Positions 8,282 through 17,995 are shown, counted from the first letter of the stretch. The stretch is 43,471 bases of DNA from Peteryoungia ipomoeae (GCF_004912165.1 NZ_STGV01000010.1:1-43471); one strand, 5' to 3'. Translations and numbers: made by a program. The notes: generated from the sequence alone by a model not told the origin.

Positions 8282-8737
8282 TGATCTGCCTTCTTTAAGT
8301 TTAGGCGGACTGGAGTGCTGACCTGCGCCTGCCTAGAAAAAAGTCAGGTTGCCTATCAGTTAAGCGGCACCCTATGGGATGATAGGTCTTATACAACTTC
8401 TCGTGAAGCCCTTAAATGCTGAAAGCCAAGGAGTTTGCCAGGAATCTCCGGGGTGGAGTAGGAGACCAACGCATCCAAGCTCTTGAAAGGACTCGAACCG
8501 CCGACCCGTTATTTGGCCGATAAGTTCGCGCTGCATTTCCCTACGGGGCAACTACTTGCGCTCGGGAATGGCTGATACGGGGCCGGAAGCCGACTGTCCG
8601 TTCCTGTCCGATCTATGTTGGAAACTGACATACGATTTTGAACATCAACGGACGGCAGGAATTCCGGTATAAATGTGACGGGTCGGATGCCGGCGACTTT
8701 TTACCGGCTCCCTAACTGAACGGTGTTGTGGTGCAGT
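8282..8737. other. intergenic region upstream of ccoN
   Basis: No open frame of note lies in these 456 bp. Near the ccoN end lies an inverted repeat, listed separately. Around 8494-8540 a GGACTCGAACCGCCGACC stretch looks on the minus strand like the T-arm and 3' half of a tRNA, but no cloverleaf can be completed, so at most it is a decayed tRNA fragment. The remainder holds the promoter of ccoN and the space downstream of the glutaredoxin gene. Confidence 0.4.
8352..8386. promoter_or_regulatory. inverted repeat upstream of ccoN
   Basis: CCTATCA at 8352-8358 and TGATAGG at 8380-8386 form perfect 7-bp arms with a 21-bp spacer. An inner CCTAT (8371-8375) pairs with the same ATAGG (8382-8386). 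The site is about 70-105 bp upstream of the ccoN start, a position suited to a regulator operator. It does not fit the FNR/FixK consensus. The regulator is unknown. Confidence 0.35.
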
Positions 8738-9526
8738 TTACATCTGATGACCGAGCATCAATCCTGATGATGCCAGGGCCATCCAGACAGCCATCGCGAT
8801 CATCATCAAGTTCTCGGTGAGTGAGATGAACCCGAGCGGTACGTTGCTCGATCCACCGACACAGGCGCATTTCAGCTCACGCTTGTCAATATAAACGGCC
8901 TTGAAGACCGAAACTGCGCCAATGCCACCAATGAACAGAGCCACGGGAACGGACAGCCAGTTCGCAACGCCTGCCACCATCAGAACGCCTGCAAGTCCTT
9001 CGGCGTAGGGGTAGATGTAGCTGTATGGCACCCACCGCTTCGCGAGCAGATCATAATTCAGGAACATCGTCGCGAAGGTTTCGACATTTTGAAGCTTGAG
9101 CATGGCCAGGACCACCATCGAGAAAGCGATGAACCACTCCAAGGCCCGGACGGTGAAGGGCGTGCCGAAGACAGCGTAGCTGACACCCATTGCCATCAGT
9201 GCAGTCATCGCAAACAGCACGATAACGGGGCGATAGGTGGTTGCCTTCGGATCGGCCACAGGCTTTCCAAAGTAGCGCCGCAGATCGTCATAGCCGCCGA
9301 CACGGGCACCGTCGATGAACACCTGCGGTGTCGTCTTCACACCGTGCTCTACCTTGAACGCATCCGTTTGCGCGCGGGTTGTCAGGTGGCGGTCATCCAC
9401 CTCATATCCCGACCGCCTCAGCAGATCCTTGGCTTTGAGGCCATAAGGGCAGGTATGCTCTGCAGTGACCATCCGGTAGAGGACGGCTTTTTTCACTGCA
9501 GTCGAGGGGTTCACTCTATCCAACAT
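8738..9526 (-). CDS. glutaredoxin-MauE/DoxX fusion membrane protein
   Basis: The start MLDRVNP at 9526 has an AGGAG site about 6 bases upstream, giving 262 residues. Residues about 12-90 form a glutaredoxin-like thioredoxin fold with CPYG at 26-29 (a single active-site Cys) and the cis-Pro loop TTPQVFIDG. After it come four transmembrane helices of the MauE/DoxX type with a C-terminal KCACVGGSSNVPLGF Cys pair. Such fusions are presumed to pass thiols across the membrane. The substrate is unknown. It is divergent from a MerR gene across a mer-type promoter, so metal or thiol stress probably induces it. Confidence 0.85.
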   Translation of the reverse strand: MLDRVNPSTAVKKAVLYRMVTAEHTCPYGLKAKDLLRRSGYEVDDRHLTTRAQTDAFKVEHGVKTTPQVFIDGARVGGYDDLRRYFGKPVADPKATTYRPVIVLFAMTALMAMGVSYAVFGTPFTVRALEWFIAFSMVVLAMLKLQNVETFATMFLNYDLLAKRWVPYSYIYPYAEGLAGVLMVAGVANWLSVPVALFIGGIGAVSVFKAVYIDKRELKCACVGGSSNVPLGFISLTENLMMIAMAVWMALASSGLMLGHQM

Positions 9527-9562
9527 TTCACGTCTCCTTTGCCTTGTGAAACAGTTGGCAAG

Positions 9563-9594
9563 ACCATACGTTCCGTACCGTGGTACGGAGTCAA
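9563..9594 (-). promoter_or_regulatory. MerR-type promoter and operator for the glutaredoxin-MauE gene
   Basis: On the minus strand a -35 TTGACT (9589-9594) and a -10 TATGGT (9563-9568) are separated by 20 bp. The spacer contains a perfect 18-bp palindrome, TCCGTACC-GT-GGTACGGA (9572-9589 on plus). The over-long spacer with a dyad is the hallmark of MerR-family activation by DNA untwisting, and the half-sites resemble the mer operator. The palindrome also lies 10 bp upstream of the merR start on the other strand, so it probably autoregulates that gene. Confidence 0.85.
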
Positions 9595-9599
9595 GCCCC

Positions 9600-9983
9600 A
9601 TGGATATGACAATCGGAAAATTTGCGGCGTCTGGCGGAGTAGGTGTCGAAACAATCAGGTTCTACCAACGCAAGGGTCTGTTGAAGACCCCTAAGCGCCT
9701 TGAGGGTGGCAGGCGCTATGGAACTGAGGATCAGAGGCGGCTGAAGTTTATCCGCCAGGCTCAGACGGCTGGATTTACGCTGGAGGAGATACGGGAGCTG
9801 CTCGAACTCGATGCGGGAGACGACAGGGAGCGGGCACGCGAGGCCGCAAAGGCGCGACTGATCGCGCTGGAGACGCGGATCGCCGAACTCAATCGGACCC
9901 GCGATGCGCTAAAACGCCTGGTTTCGGAATGCTCTTCAGGCAAACGCGGCCCCTGCCCTATCCTCCATTCGTTTGGACTGTAG
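9600..9983 (+). CDS. MerR family transcriptional regulator
   Basis: The start at MDMTIGKF (9600) gives 127 residues; the longer frame would run across its own operator. The N-terminal winged helix contains TIGKFAASGGVGVETIRFYQRKGLL and RRYGTEDQRRLKFIRQAQ, followed by the dimerisation helix (ARLIALETRIAELNRTRDALKRLV). The C-terminal loop has two Cys eight residues apart (ECSSGKRGPCPIL), resembling the MerR metal loop. The Cys expected at the top of the dimerisation helix in mercury-sensing MerR is absent, so it may not be a mercury sensor. It likely activates the divergent glutaredoxin-MauE gene. Confidence 0.92.
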   Translation: MDMTIGKFAASGGVGVETIRFYQRKGLLKTPKRLEGGRRYGTEDQRRLKFIRQAQTAGFTLEEIRELLELDAGDDRERAREAAKARLIALETRIAELNRTRDALKRLVSECSSGKRGPCPILHSFGL

Positions 9984-10005
9984 CCTGCAAAAGCAGCAGT
10001 TCCGG

Positions 10006-10452
10006 TCAGTCCGGCTTGAATGACTGATAGACATACATCTCACCGCCATCGCGCGGAATTGCGATGACGTCGTATGGTTCCGGCGAACCACCCATGCCGA
10101 GCGAACCCATAGGCATTCCTGCGACTGCGAGCCCTGCCAGTGGCGGCCGTTCATCGAGCAGCCTTCTCACGGCATCGATCGGCACGTGGCCCTCAAGGAA
10201 GTAACCTTCTACTTCCGCTGTGTGGCAGGCCCGAACGGACGGCGGCACATTGAGGCGTCGCTTGACCTGATCCATGTCCGGTTCCTCGACGGTGCGAACC
10301 GAGAAGCCCACCGTGCTGAAAGCATCGCCCCATGACGAGCAACAGCTACAAGTGGGATCCTTGTGCAGGATGACCGATGGCACTGCGGCAAAGCCCGTGG
10401 CGGGTGTCAGAGCCATCGTGGCGGCCACAGCCAGAAATTCTCTGCGTCTCAT
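10006..10452 (-). CDS. DUF411 / CopG-like copper-binding periplasmic protein
   Basis: The start MRRREFLAVA at 10452 follows AGGAGAG, giving 148 residues with an Arg-rich, Tat-like signal (RRREFLAVAATMALTPATGFAA). The mature domain opens with VILHKDPTCSCCSSWGD, the CxCC motif (residues 35-38) of DUF411, and has further HTAEVEGYFLEGHVP and AGLAVAGMPMGSLGM segments typical of the family. DUF411 includes CopG, a copper-binding resistance protein with a thioredoxin-like fold. It is convergent with merR and upstream of nothing obvious, but lies within the copper cluster. Confidence 0.88.
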   Translation of the reverse strand: MRRREFLAVAATMALTPATGFAAVPSVILHKDPTCSCCSSWGDAFSTVGFSVRTVEEPDMDQVKRRLNVPPSVRACHTAEVEGYFLEGHVPIDAVRRLLDERPPLAGLAVAGMPMGSLGMGGSPEPYDVIAIPRDGGEMYVYQSFKPD

Positions 10453-10606
10453 ACTCTCTCCTGCGAACTTCGGTAAGCCACTCAAAACTGGAAGGAGATG
10501 CCCGGCATGGCTCCCGACAGTTGATGACCTGATCTTGGCACGGCGATGGCGTGACATCTTTGCCGCAAGTCAACGATCCTGCCACTCGCCTTTCGCGCTT
10601 CCAAGA

Positions 10607-10981
10607 TTAGAACTTCCCCTGCGCGGTGGTCCCGTCCGGGGTGATCACCTGGATCGCACCCTTAACACCCGGATTGACCGGAACGGGCGAAGTTCCCGTG
10701 AGGCGATTGCCATCAGCAGCAGACAGCGCAAACCGACGAACAGCGCCGTCGATCAAAAGGATGGCATTGCCTGTGTGTCCGGCCGCAGAGACGGGCTGGT
10801 CGGCTGCGTCAAACAAATAGATCGTCACTTCAGTCGTTCCTGTCGTCACGAGTTCGACATGGTGGTTTGCGCCTGCGTCAACCTTCAGCCCGCCGTTCGG
10901 TCCAGGACGGGGCGCGTGTGCATAAGCGGGCAAAGCTGTCATGGCGAAGACGAGGGAAAGGGTGAGCAGACTGCGGCGCAT
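10607..10981 (-). CDS. small periplasmic protein of the RND efflux operon
   Basis: The start MRRSLLTL at 10981 follows AGGAGAA and gives 124 residues. A signal peptide (LLTLSLVFAMTALPAYA) is followed by HAPRPGPNGG and a small beta-rich domain (HHVELVTTGTTEVTIYLFDA, then AILLIDGAVRRFAL, then VKGAIQVITPDGTTAQGKF). The early His and HH residues could bind metal. It starts 19 bp after the pump gene stop and is probably translated from the same mRNA. I know similar unnamed proteins beside heavy-metal RND pumps, but no assigned function. Confidence 0.75.
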   Translation of the reverse strand: MRRSLLTLSLVFAMTALPAYAHAPRPGPNGGLKVDAGANHHVELVTTGTTEVTIYLFDAADQPVSAAGHTGNAILLIDGAVRRFALSAADGNRLTGTSPVPVNPGVKGAIQVITPDGTTAQGKF

Positions 10982-11000
10982 GGAGTTCTCCTGGTAGGAC

Positions 11001-14000
11001 TTAAAAGGCTTCGATGGTTTGATTGGGCGTTCCGGCTGACTGCTTCGTACCACTCACCTGAGTACGAGCCTGCTCCACGAGACGCTCCAGAGGCTTCCGA
11101 CCGTAGCGCAGAAACAGGGTAGGAGTGAGAAGCGTATCGAGTACGGTCGACGTCACGAGACCACCGAAGATCGTGATCGCGACCGGGTGGAGGATTTCCT
11201 TGCCCGGTGCGGTCGCATCGATCATCAGCGGAACAAGCGCAACACCAGCCGACAGAGCCGTCATCAGGACTGGGGTCAGACGTTCCAGTGAGCCCCGCAC
11301 GACAAGTTCCTTGCCGAACGGCAGATCTTCCTGGATCGCCAGGTTAATGTAATGGCTGATCTTCAGAATGCCGTTGCGCGTCGAAATGCCCGTCAGCGTG
11401 ATAAAGCCGATCATCGAGGCGACGGAGAGCGGCTGGCCGGCAATCCAGAGCGCAGTCACCGAGCCGATCAGTGCGAGCGGCACGCTCGCCATGATGATCG
11501 AGACGAAGAGCACCGAGCGATAGCGGGAATAAAGGATCGCAAACACCATCGCCAGCGAGATGATGGAGAGAAGACCGATAGTCCTCATCGATTCTTCCTG
11601 CGCCTGAAAGGTGCCTTCCAGGCTGACGAAGAAGCCGGGCGGAAGAGAAGAGCTCGCGATCACTTCGCGGATCTGGGCAATGACCGTTGTCATGTCGGCT
11701 TCGCCATCCGTATTGGCGAGAACGACCACACGACGCTTGCCGTTTTCACGAAGGATCTGGTTTGGACCATCCGTCTCGCGGACTTCTGCTATCTGGCTGA
11801 CCGGGATCCAGCCCGCAGGCGTTTCAATGAGGAGATCCGATAGCCCCTTGGTGCTGCGGGTCTCGTCCTCGAGACGCAGCACGACGTCGAACCGCTTGTT
11901 GCCGTCGACGATGCGGGACACGATCGTCCCGTTCGACAGTCGTTCGAGCTGTTCGGTGACGGCCGCCGGCTGGATGCCGTAAAGGGCCGCCCGGCGGTAA
12001 TCGACGATGACCTCGAGATGCGGGATGCGCACCTGCTTTTCCACCTGAAGGTCAACGATCCCCGGGATCTCAGCCAACTTGCCGCGAAACTCCTCGGCGA
12101 AGCCGCGGATGCTGTCGAGATCCTCGCCGAAGATCTTCAGCGCGATCTGGGCGCGCACACCTGAGAGCATGTGGTCAAGACGGTGCGAGATCGGCTGGCC
12201 GACATTGGTGGCGACAGGCAGAACCGACAGTCGTGAACGAATATCCGCGATAATGTCGTCCTTGGACCGACCTTCAGCGGCAAGCGCCACTTCTATTTCT
12301 GAAGAGTGGACACCCTCTGCATGTTCGTCGAGCTCGGCGCGTCCGGTGCGGCGACCGATCTGCTCCACCTCGGGTACCTCCATAATCAACCGCTCAGCAA
12401 TCAGTCCGACACGATGGCTCTCAGCAAGCGAGATGCCCGGGTTGAACAACATGTTGATCGTCAGTGTCCCTTCATTAAAGGGCGGCAGAAACGATCGCGG
12501 CAATTGGGTAGCAAACAAAACTGCTGCCACGACACCGGCGAGCACGGTGGTCATCAGGATCTTCGGATGGCCAAAGGACCAGTCGAGCAGCCGACGATTG
12601 GCGCGTTTAAGAACCCGCACGACCACGCCCTCATGCTCGTCGAGGCGTTTCAGGCCCGGCAGCATGTAATAGGCCATGACGGGCGTCAGCGTGATCGAGA
12701 CCACAAGCGAAGCGAGGATTGAGATGATGTAGGCTTGGCCGAGCGGCGCGAAGAGCCGTCCCTCAATACCTGAGAGGGCAAACAGCGGCACGAAGACCAG
12801 AACAATGATCATCGTTGCGTAAACGATGCCGGAGCGAACTTCCTGACTGGCCGATACGACGACATCGAAGACCGAGCGCGGATTGCCCTTTTCCCGGTTT
12901 TCCCGCAGCCGCCGGAAAATATTCTCGACGTCAACGACGGCATCATCGACCAATTCGCCGATGGCGATCGCCAACCCGCCAAGCGTCATCGTATTGATCG
13001 ACAACCCGAGCAGATGAAAGACGATAGCGGTCACCAGAATGGAGACAGGAATAGCCGTCAGCGAGATCGCCGTCGTTCGGGTATTCAGGAGGAAGACGAA
13101 CAGGATGATCGCAACGACGACAATTGCCTCGGCTAACACCTTCTGCACGTTGCCGATCGAGGTTTCGATGAAATTGGCCTGCCGGAACAGGACCTGATCG
13201 GCTTTCACGCCCGCGGGCAATGTGGCGCTGATTTCGCCAAGGGCTGCCTCGACTTCGCGGGTCAATTTGACAGTGTCGATATCAGGTTGCTTTTCTACCG
13301 AGACGATGACGGCAGACTGACCCTGGTAACCGGCATCCCCGCGCTTCAGGCGTGGTGCAAATCCGACTTCCGCGACCTGCCGCAGGAGAACCGGTTGCCC
13401 ATCGACACTGGCAACCACTACGCGCGCCAGATCCTCGATATTTTGAGTGCGGCCGACATTGCGGATCAGGAACTCGCGGCTGTATTGGTCGGTGAAGCCG
13501 CCACCGGTGTTCGAGCCGAACTGCGCGAGAGCCTGTTCAATCTGTTCGAAGGACACGCCGAGTGCCCGCATGGCGGCGGAGTTCGGAGATACGCGATACT
13601 GGCGCACCTCGCCCCCGATCGGAATGACCTGGGCGACACCGGGGATGCTCAGAATTCGCGGTCGGACGGTGAAGTCAGCGAGCTCGCGCAACTCCATGGC
13701 CGAGACATTGTCCGGTCCGGTCACGGCAATGAGCATGACCTGACCCATGATCGAGTTGATCGGGCCCATCTGCGGCACGACATTCGCCGGCAGTTGCGGC
13801 TGTACAAGCGACAGCCTCTCGGCGATCTGCTGGCGGTTGCGATAGATGTCCGTGTCCCAGTCGAACTCGACATAGATGATCGAAAGTCCCACGCCGGAGG
13901 TGGAGCGAACGCGGCTCACACCGGGAAGGCCGTTCATCTGGTATTCGAGCGGATAGGTGACGAGCTGCTCGACCTCTTCAGGTGCCAGTCCTTCGGCTTC

Positions 14001-14153
14001 CGTCATGATGGTGACGGTCGGCCGGTTGAGATCGGGGAAGACGTCAACGGGTAGCCTCGTGACCGTAAACGCCCCGTAGATCATGAGGACTGCGGCAATC
14101 GCCAGGACGAACAGGCGGTTCCGCAGCGACTGGGTGACGAGAAAATTGAACAT
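11001..14153 (-). CDS. heavy-metal efflux RND transporter permease (CusA/CzcA family)
   Basis: The 1050-residue RND pump has the family architecture of two repeats of six transmembrane helices with large periplasmic loops. The proton-relay helix 4 carries acidic residues in [18 protein letters not shown]. Early conserved blocks include [15 protein letters not shown] and [14 protein letters not shown]. It exports a heavy metal from the periplasm or membrane using the proton gradient, in complex with the upstream adaptor. The porter-domain motif [17 protein letters not shown] differs from the Met-containing motif of E. coli CusA, so Cu/Ag specificity is not certain. No outer-membrane channel gene is in the window. 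Confidence 0.93.
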   Translation of the reverse strand: MFNFLVTQSLRNRLFVLAIAAVLMIYGAFTVTRLPVDVFPDLNRPTVTIMTEAEGLAPEEVEQLVTYPLEYQMNGLPGVSRVRSTSGVGLSIIYVEFDWDTDIYRNRQQIAERLSLVQPQLPANVVPQMGPINSIMGQVMLIAVTGPDNVSAMELRELADFTVRPRILSIPGVAQVIPIGGEVRQYRVSPNSAAMRALGVSFEQIEQALAQFGSNTGGGFTDQYSREFLIRNVGRTQNIEDLARVVVASVDGQPVLLRQVAEVGFAPRLKRGDAGYQGQSAVIVSVEKQPDIDTVKLTREVEAALGEISATLPAGVKADQVLFRQANFIETSIGNVQKVLAEAIVVVAIILFVFLLNTRTTAISLTAIPVSILVTAIVFHLLGLSINTMTLGGLAIAIGELVDDAVVDVENIFRRLRENREKGNPRSVFDVVVSASQEVRSGIVYATMIIVLVFVPLFALSGIEGRLFAPLGQAYIISILASLVVSITLTPVMAYYMLPGLKRLDEHEGVVVRVLKRANRRLLDWSFGHPKILMTTVLAGVVAAVLFATQLPRSFLPPFNEGTLTINMLFNPGISLAESHRVGLIAERLIMEVPEVEQIGRRTGRAELDEHAEGVHSSEIEVALAAEGRSKDDIIADIRSRLSVLPVATNVGQPISHRLDHMLSGVRAQIALKIFGEDLDSIRGFAEEFRGKLAEIPGIVDLQVEKQVRIPHLEVIVDYRRAALYGIQPAAVTEQLERLSNGTIVSRIVDGNKRFDVVLRLEDETRSTKGLSDLLIETPAGWIPVSQIAEVRETDGPNQILRENGKRRVVVLANTDGEADMTTVIAQIREVIASSSLPPGFFVSLEGTFQAQEESMRTIGLLSIISLAMVFAILYSRYRSVLFVSIIMASVPLALIGSVTALWIAGQPLSVASMIGFITLTGISTRNGILKISHYINLAIQEDLPFGKELVVRGSLERLTPVLMTALSAGVALVPLMIDATAPGKEILHPVAITIFGGLVTSTVLDTLLTPTLFLRYGRKPLERLVEQARTQVSGTKQSAGTPNQTIEAF

Positions 14154-14160
14154 CGGAGCC

Positions 14161-15840
14161 TCAGCGGATCTGGTTCAGGAGTTCGGCACCCTGTGTGACG
14201 ATGCGCTTTCCGGCTTCGATCCCGGAGACAATCAGAAGACGGTCACCATCCAGCGGCTCGGTACGGACTTCCCTCGGCACGAAACGTTCCGCATTGGTGT
14301 GTTCATAGACGAGTGACTGCCCGTTGGAAGCACGCAGAACACTGGTGCGTGGCACGGCAATGCCCGTGCGCTCGTCAGTGGTCGATGACAGAACGGTCAG
14401 CAACTGCCCAGCACGGATACCGTCTGCCTGGCCCTCGACGCTGAAATGGATCGGGATCGCCTGATTGCGATCGGCAAGCCCGCTTCCCCGATAGGAGAGA
14501 GAGGCGGTTCTGCCATCCATGAACTTGCCGCGCGCGGCTCCAGTCACGGAATGGGCGTCAAAGCTCAGTGCTTCTACCCAGTAACGGCTTGGATCGATGA
14601 TCTGGAAGATCACGGTATTGGGCTCGGCAATCTGTCCGGCAACGGCCTGGGCCGCAGCGATAACGCCTGATACAGGTGCGGTCAGTTTCTCAGCCGCCGT
14701 CGGCGCCTGCTCCAGATTGGCGCGCCGCGCCTTGAGGCCCTGGAGCTCAAGTGTTGCATCCTCGATTTCGGCGCGCGCCACCACCGATTGAAGCCGCTCG
14801 AAGCGCTGCAGCTTGCGTTCGACCAGCATGATTTCCTGATCGAGCTCACGGGCCTGCTGCTGCTGGCTTGTCAGATCAGCGGCACCGACAGAGGGCTGCA
14901 CGAGGGCCAAGACATCCCCGGCGGACACCCGCGCACCAAGCTGCGGGAAGCCGCCGGGTGGCGGCAGAAGCCTTCCCGACACAGAGGCCTGGACATAGCC
15001 TGATGTCGTGGGGTCTGGGATGATGCGGGCCGGAAGTTCAACAGTCCCGGCGTGGGCTGCCTGCTCGGTGAAGATGGTCCTGATGGCGAGGATACGCTGG
15101 GTTGTCTTGGGGACGAAGATCGACCCATCGGCAAACCGCTGGGCGACATCCCGCTCGGCGGCCTGCGCTTTGGGTGCTGCAGGGCCGGCGGCCTCCGACT
15201 GCGGTGCCCCGGCAAGTAAGAGGACTGCGGCTAATGCAGCGGTCGAGCTTCCAGTCTTGCGGCTGCGGAAAAGCAGTGCAAGCAGCAAGCCGACCACGAT
15301 GCCACCACCGCCAACCACCCAGAGTGTCATGTCCTGTCGCTGCAGTCGGGCGCCAACCTCCTGCGCAAAAGCCGAACTGATGAGGAAACCATTCGCGGCA
15401 GCCACCGGAACAGGGCTGGCCGTCATCTCGGGGATTACCATTGTAACTGTCAGGACGTCGAAGAGGTCACCGGCCATCACGGTGAGGGCAAGATCATATG
15501 AACCGGGCTTTGTCAGCCATGGTGCCGTCGCCACGTAAGTTCCCTCGCCCGAAGCTTCGGCCGTCAGCGTTCCCGCAGGGCTGTCGATTTCGAGTACCGC
15601 ACCGTCGACCGGTTCATTGCCCTTGAAGCTGTCGAGAAAGATTTCCAGACGCTCTCCGCGCGCTACAGCAACCAGCTCGAGATCGACCGTCGAAGCGTCG
15701 GCGCGCGGTGCGATCGTGGTAGAGACAGGCGGGGGCGGCGCGCCGTGATCATGGCCCTCATGGGCCGCTGCAGAGGATGCAGCAAGTCCTATGACAGAAA
15801 GGCAGATTCCAGCGAGAACAGAGGCGAATCGGTCGACCAT
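14161..15840 (-). CDS. RND efflux periplasmic adaptor with extra N-terminal domain
   Basis: The start MVDRFASV at 15840 yields 559 residues. A signal peptide is followed by a His-rich HEGHDHG and a beta domain of about 100 residues. Then come a transmembrane helix ([19 protein letters not shown]), a basic RSRK, and a second hydrophobic stretch ending like a signal peptide ([17 protein letters not shown]). After that the membrane-fusion protein begins: barrel-sandwich halves ([11 protein letters not shown] and [13 protein letters not shown]) around a coiled coil ([19 protein letters not shown]). It bridges the pump to an outer-membrane channel. It ends 7 bp before the pump gene. A shared 27-bp element lies about 60 bp upstream. 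Confidence 0.9.
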   Translation of the reverse strand: MVDRFASVLAGICLSVIGLAASSAAAHEGHDHGAPPPPVSTTIAPRADASTVDLELVAVARGERLEIFLDSFKGNEPVDGAVLEIDSPAGTLTAEASGEGTYVATAPWLTKPGSYDLALTVMAGDLFDVLTVTMVIPEMTASPVPVAAANGFLISSAFAQEVGARLQRQDMTLWVVGGGGIVVGLLLALLFRSRKTGSSTAALAAVLLLAGAPQSEAAGPAAPKAQAAERDVAQRFADGSIFVPKTTQRILAIRTIFTEQAAHAGTVELPARIIPDPTTSGYVQASVSGRLLPPPGGFPQLGARVSAGDVLALVQPSVGAADLTSQQQQARELDQEIMLVERKLQRFERLQSVVARAEIEDATLELQGLKARRANLEQAPTAAEKLTAPVSGVIAAAQAVAGQIAEPNTVIFQIIDPSRYWVEALSFDAHSVTGAARGKFMDGRTASLSYRGSGLADRNQAIPIHFSVEGQADGIRAGQLLTVLSSTTDERTGIAVPRTSVLRASNGQSLVYEHTNAERFVPREVRTEPLDGDRLLIVSGIEAGKRIVTQGAELLNQIR

Positions 15841-15898
15841 CGTAACCCTGAGCAAAAGTTGATTTGCTCCGGTGTAGCTGCGCCTCTTTGTCCGTCGA

Positions 15899-15925
15899 TG
15901 TCCCGATTGTTACGGAATGTTTCAG
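15899..15925. promoter_or_regulatory. putative response-regulator box upstream of the RND operon
   Basis: This 27-bp stretch matches the stretch at 18065-18091 at 21 of 27 positions, in the same orientation and without gaps. The invariant parts are TGTCCCGA at one end and TGTTTCA at the other. It lies about 60 bp upstream of the adaptor start and overlaps the stop codon of the sensor kinase. Its recurrence upstream of the response-regulator gene suggests a binding site for that regulator. Confidence 0.55.
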
Positions 15926-17301
15926 CTTGGTTTTGCCACGTCCTTCGGGAGGATGACACTTACAACCAGACCTCCTGTTTGGCGGTTCTCCAGGCGTAGC
16001 GTACCGGAATGCCCGTCAATGATCGCCTGCGCAATTGGCAATCCGAGGCCGAAGCCGCCTGTCTCGAGATTTCTCGATGGCTCAAGCCGAACGAAGGGCG
16101 AAAGGGCCCGCTCGACGTCCTGAGCCGCTATACCGGGGCCATCGTCACTGATTGCAACGAGGACGTCGGACTGCCGATCGATGACCTCGACCCGCGCCCG
16201 CTCGCCATATTTGAGTGCGTTGTCGATAAGATTGGAGAAGGCGCGCTTCAGCGCCAGCCTACGACCCGTGACGATCGCATGGGCGGCCCCGGACAGGTCG
16301 ATGGATGCGCCCCGATCGGCCGCATCGTCGACCAGCGTTCCGAGGATCGCGACGATGTCGATCGGCTTCAGTTCCTCGTCGCTGCGATCTCCGCGCAGGA
16401 AGGATAGCGTCTGATCGAGCATCCGCTCCATCTCCGTCAAATCCTCGGCCATTGCATCGCGCGCGACACCATCTGCCAGATCCTCGGCTCTGAACCGCAG
16501 TCGTGTGATCGGAGTCTTCAGATCATGCGAAACGGCTGCGAGCGCTTGGGTGCGGTCTTCGATCAATCGCTCGATGCGCCGTTGCATATCATTGAAGGCG
16601 GCAGCGAGTTCAACCACCTCTCGCGGCCCGGTTTCCGGAACGGGAACGACAGTCTTGCCCCGGTAGAAATCCTTGGCCGCAGTAGCCACCGCTGTCAGCG
16701 GACGAGTAAACCAACGCACCAGAAGCATTGAGACGATGATTGCCCCGAGAGCCATCAGCGTCGTCGAAACCAGCATTCCTCCCGGCGGCGGCACCTTGCG
16801 GTCCCAGGAAACAAGATGGACATTAATCCATGACGCATCGGGGAGCTTGATCGAAACGACTGCCAGATGCGGATCGTCATCCGCCTGGTTATCCGACCCG
16901 ATGATAAGACCATCCTCGGCGATTTCAGGGGCAAGCTCTCTCAGATTGCGGCGGAGCGGCTCCCAATTTTCTGCTCCGGTCGCGCCCGCAACGGCATAGG
17001 GCGTTGCTCCCCAGTGAGCGTCGATCGAACCGCCGGAGAAGTCGTGAGCTACCTGCTCGCGCTCCTCAATGGGGGCACGCATGACGGATCGCTTGATGGT
17101 CAGAAGCTGGTCAGCGAGCCGCACTTCATTCGCAAGATCCAGTTCCTGCTCAAGACTCTGGTGGTAGGTGAACAGGCTGCCAAAATGCACAAGAGAGATG
17201 CCAAACAGCACAACGAGCGCCGTTCGCAGTCTCAGGCTGTCCATCGACCGCCACCAACGCTGCATTCGTGTTTCGTGACGACAATCAGGCACGGACGACA
17301 T
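15922..17301 (-). CDS. two-component sensor histidine kinase
   Basis: The start at 17301 (MSSVPDC) overlaps the regulator stop by 17 bp; 17265 or 17244 are also possible starts. With 459 residues it has one transmembrane helix near 26-46, a periplasmic sensor loop of about 130 residues, and a second helix near 176-196. After these come a HAMP segment (RPLTAVATAAKDFYRG), the H-box AAVSHDLKTPITRL with His259, an N-box (RAFSNLIDNALKYG), and G-boxes (ISDDGPGIA and GGFGLGLPIAQAI). It should phosphorylate the co-encoded OmpR-type regulator. The neighbours suggest it senses periplasmic metal; no metal ligand motif is obvious. Confidence 0.95.
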   Translation of the reverse strand: MSSVPDCRHETRMQRWWRSMDSLRLRTALVVLFGISLVHFGSLFTYHQSLEQELDLANEVRLADQLLTIKRSVMRAPIEEREQVAHDFSGGSIDAHWGATPYAVAGATGAENWEPLRRNLRELAPEIAEDGLIIGSDNQADDDPHLAVVSIKLPDASWINVHLVSWDRKVPPPGGMLVSTTLMALGAIIVSMLLVRWFTRPLTAVATAAKDFYRGKTVVPVPETGPREVVELAAAFNDMQRRIERLIEDRTQALAAVSHDLKTPITRLRFRAEDLADGVARDAMAEDLTEMERMLDQTLSFLRGDRSDEELKPIDIVAILGTLVDDAADRGASIDLSGAAHAIVTGRRLALKRAFSNLIDNALKYGERARVEVIDRQSDVLVAISDDGPGIAAQDVERALSPFVRLEPSRNLETGGFGLGLPIAQAIIDGHSGTLRLENRQTGGLVVSVILPKDVAKPS

Positions 17302-17995
17302 CCGTCGCAAACAGATAACCCGCGCCTCGAACTGTCTTGATGAGGTCTTCGCGCCCATCGAGCTTGCGACGGAGACGACTGACCTGAACATCGATCGAGC
17401 GATCATAGCCTTCGATCGCACGATTGCGGGCCGCGTCCAGCAGGAACTCGCGGGTCAGCACGCGCTGCGGCGCCTCAAGGAAAGCCAGCAACAGGTCGTA
17501 TTCACCCGTCGACAGATCCACGACCACGCCGCTCGGTGCGGTCAGTTCTCGCTTCATCGCGTCGAGCGACCATCCAGCAAAGCTGAAGCTCCGACCGGTA
17601 CGGTCCGTCGCCGGGTTACCAGAAGCTCGGGTACGGCGCAGCACCGCACCGATGCGTGCCAGCAATTCGCGAGGATTGAAGGGTTTCGGGAGATAGTCGT
17701 CAGCCCCAACCTCAAGACCGATGATGCGATCGGTCTCGTCGCCTTTGGCCGTCAGCATGATGATCGGGACGGAGGAAGTGCGTCGCAGTTCGCGACAGAT
17801 CTCCAGCCCGTTCTTCCCCGGGAGCATGAGATCGAGCACGATGAGATCGACCGAAGTGCGTTTCAGGGTCTCAGCCATCTCGACCCCGTTGCGCGCCGTG
17901 TGAACGCGAAAGCCGTTCGCCCGCAGGAACTTGGCGACCAGAATCAGGATCTGGCCGTCGTCATCCACGATCAGGATTTCGGCTGAGGCATCCAA
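17285..17995 (-). CDS. OmpR-family response regulator
   Basis: The chosen start is a TTG at 17995 preceded by GGAGAG eight bases away, giving 236 residues as usual for the family; a longer frame reaches 18091 and would run across the shared 27-bp box. The receiver domain has VDDD (11-13), phospho-acceptor Asp55 in VLDLMLPG, the Thr of MLTAKG and Lys in LPKPF. The C-terminal winged helix contains LSTGEYDLLLAFLEAPQRVLTRE and the recognition region YDRSIDVQVSRLRRKL. It is co-transcribed with the kinase and probably activates the RND operon and itself through the shared box. Confidence 0.94.
   Translation of the reverse strand: MDASAEILIVDDDGQILILVAKFLRANGFRVHTARNGVEMAETLKRTSVDLIVLDLMLPGKNGLEICRELRRTSSVPIIMLTAKGDETDRIIGLEVGADDYLPKPFNPRELLARIGAVLRRTRASGNPATDRTGRSFSFAGWSLDAMKRELTAPSGVVVDLSTGEYDLLLAFLEAPQRVLTREFLLDAARNRAIEGYDRSIDVQVSRLRRKLDGREDLIKTVRGAGYLFATDVVRA

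Noticed and set aside
8282..8500. FNR/FixK box upstream of ccoN
   Set aside because: No TTGAT-N4-ATCAA-like sequence with acceptable match was found; TTGCCTATCAGTTAA fails in the right half-site.
8490..8545. tRNA-like stretch on the minus strand
   Set aside because: The T-arm-like GGTTCGAGTCC is present but stems do not pair and no anticodon arm can be built; at most a decayed fragment.
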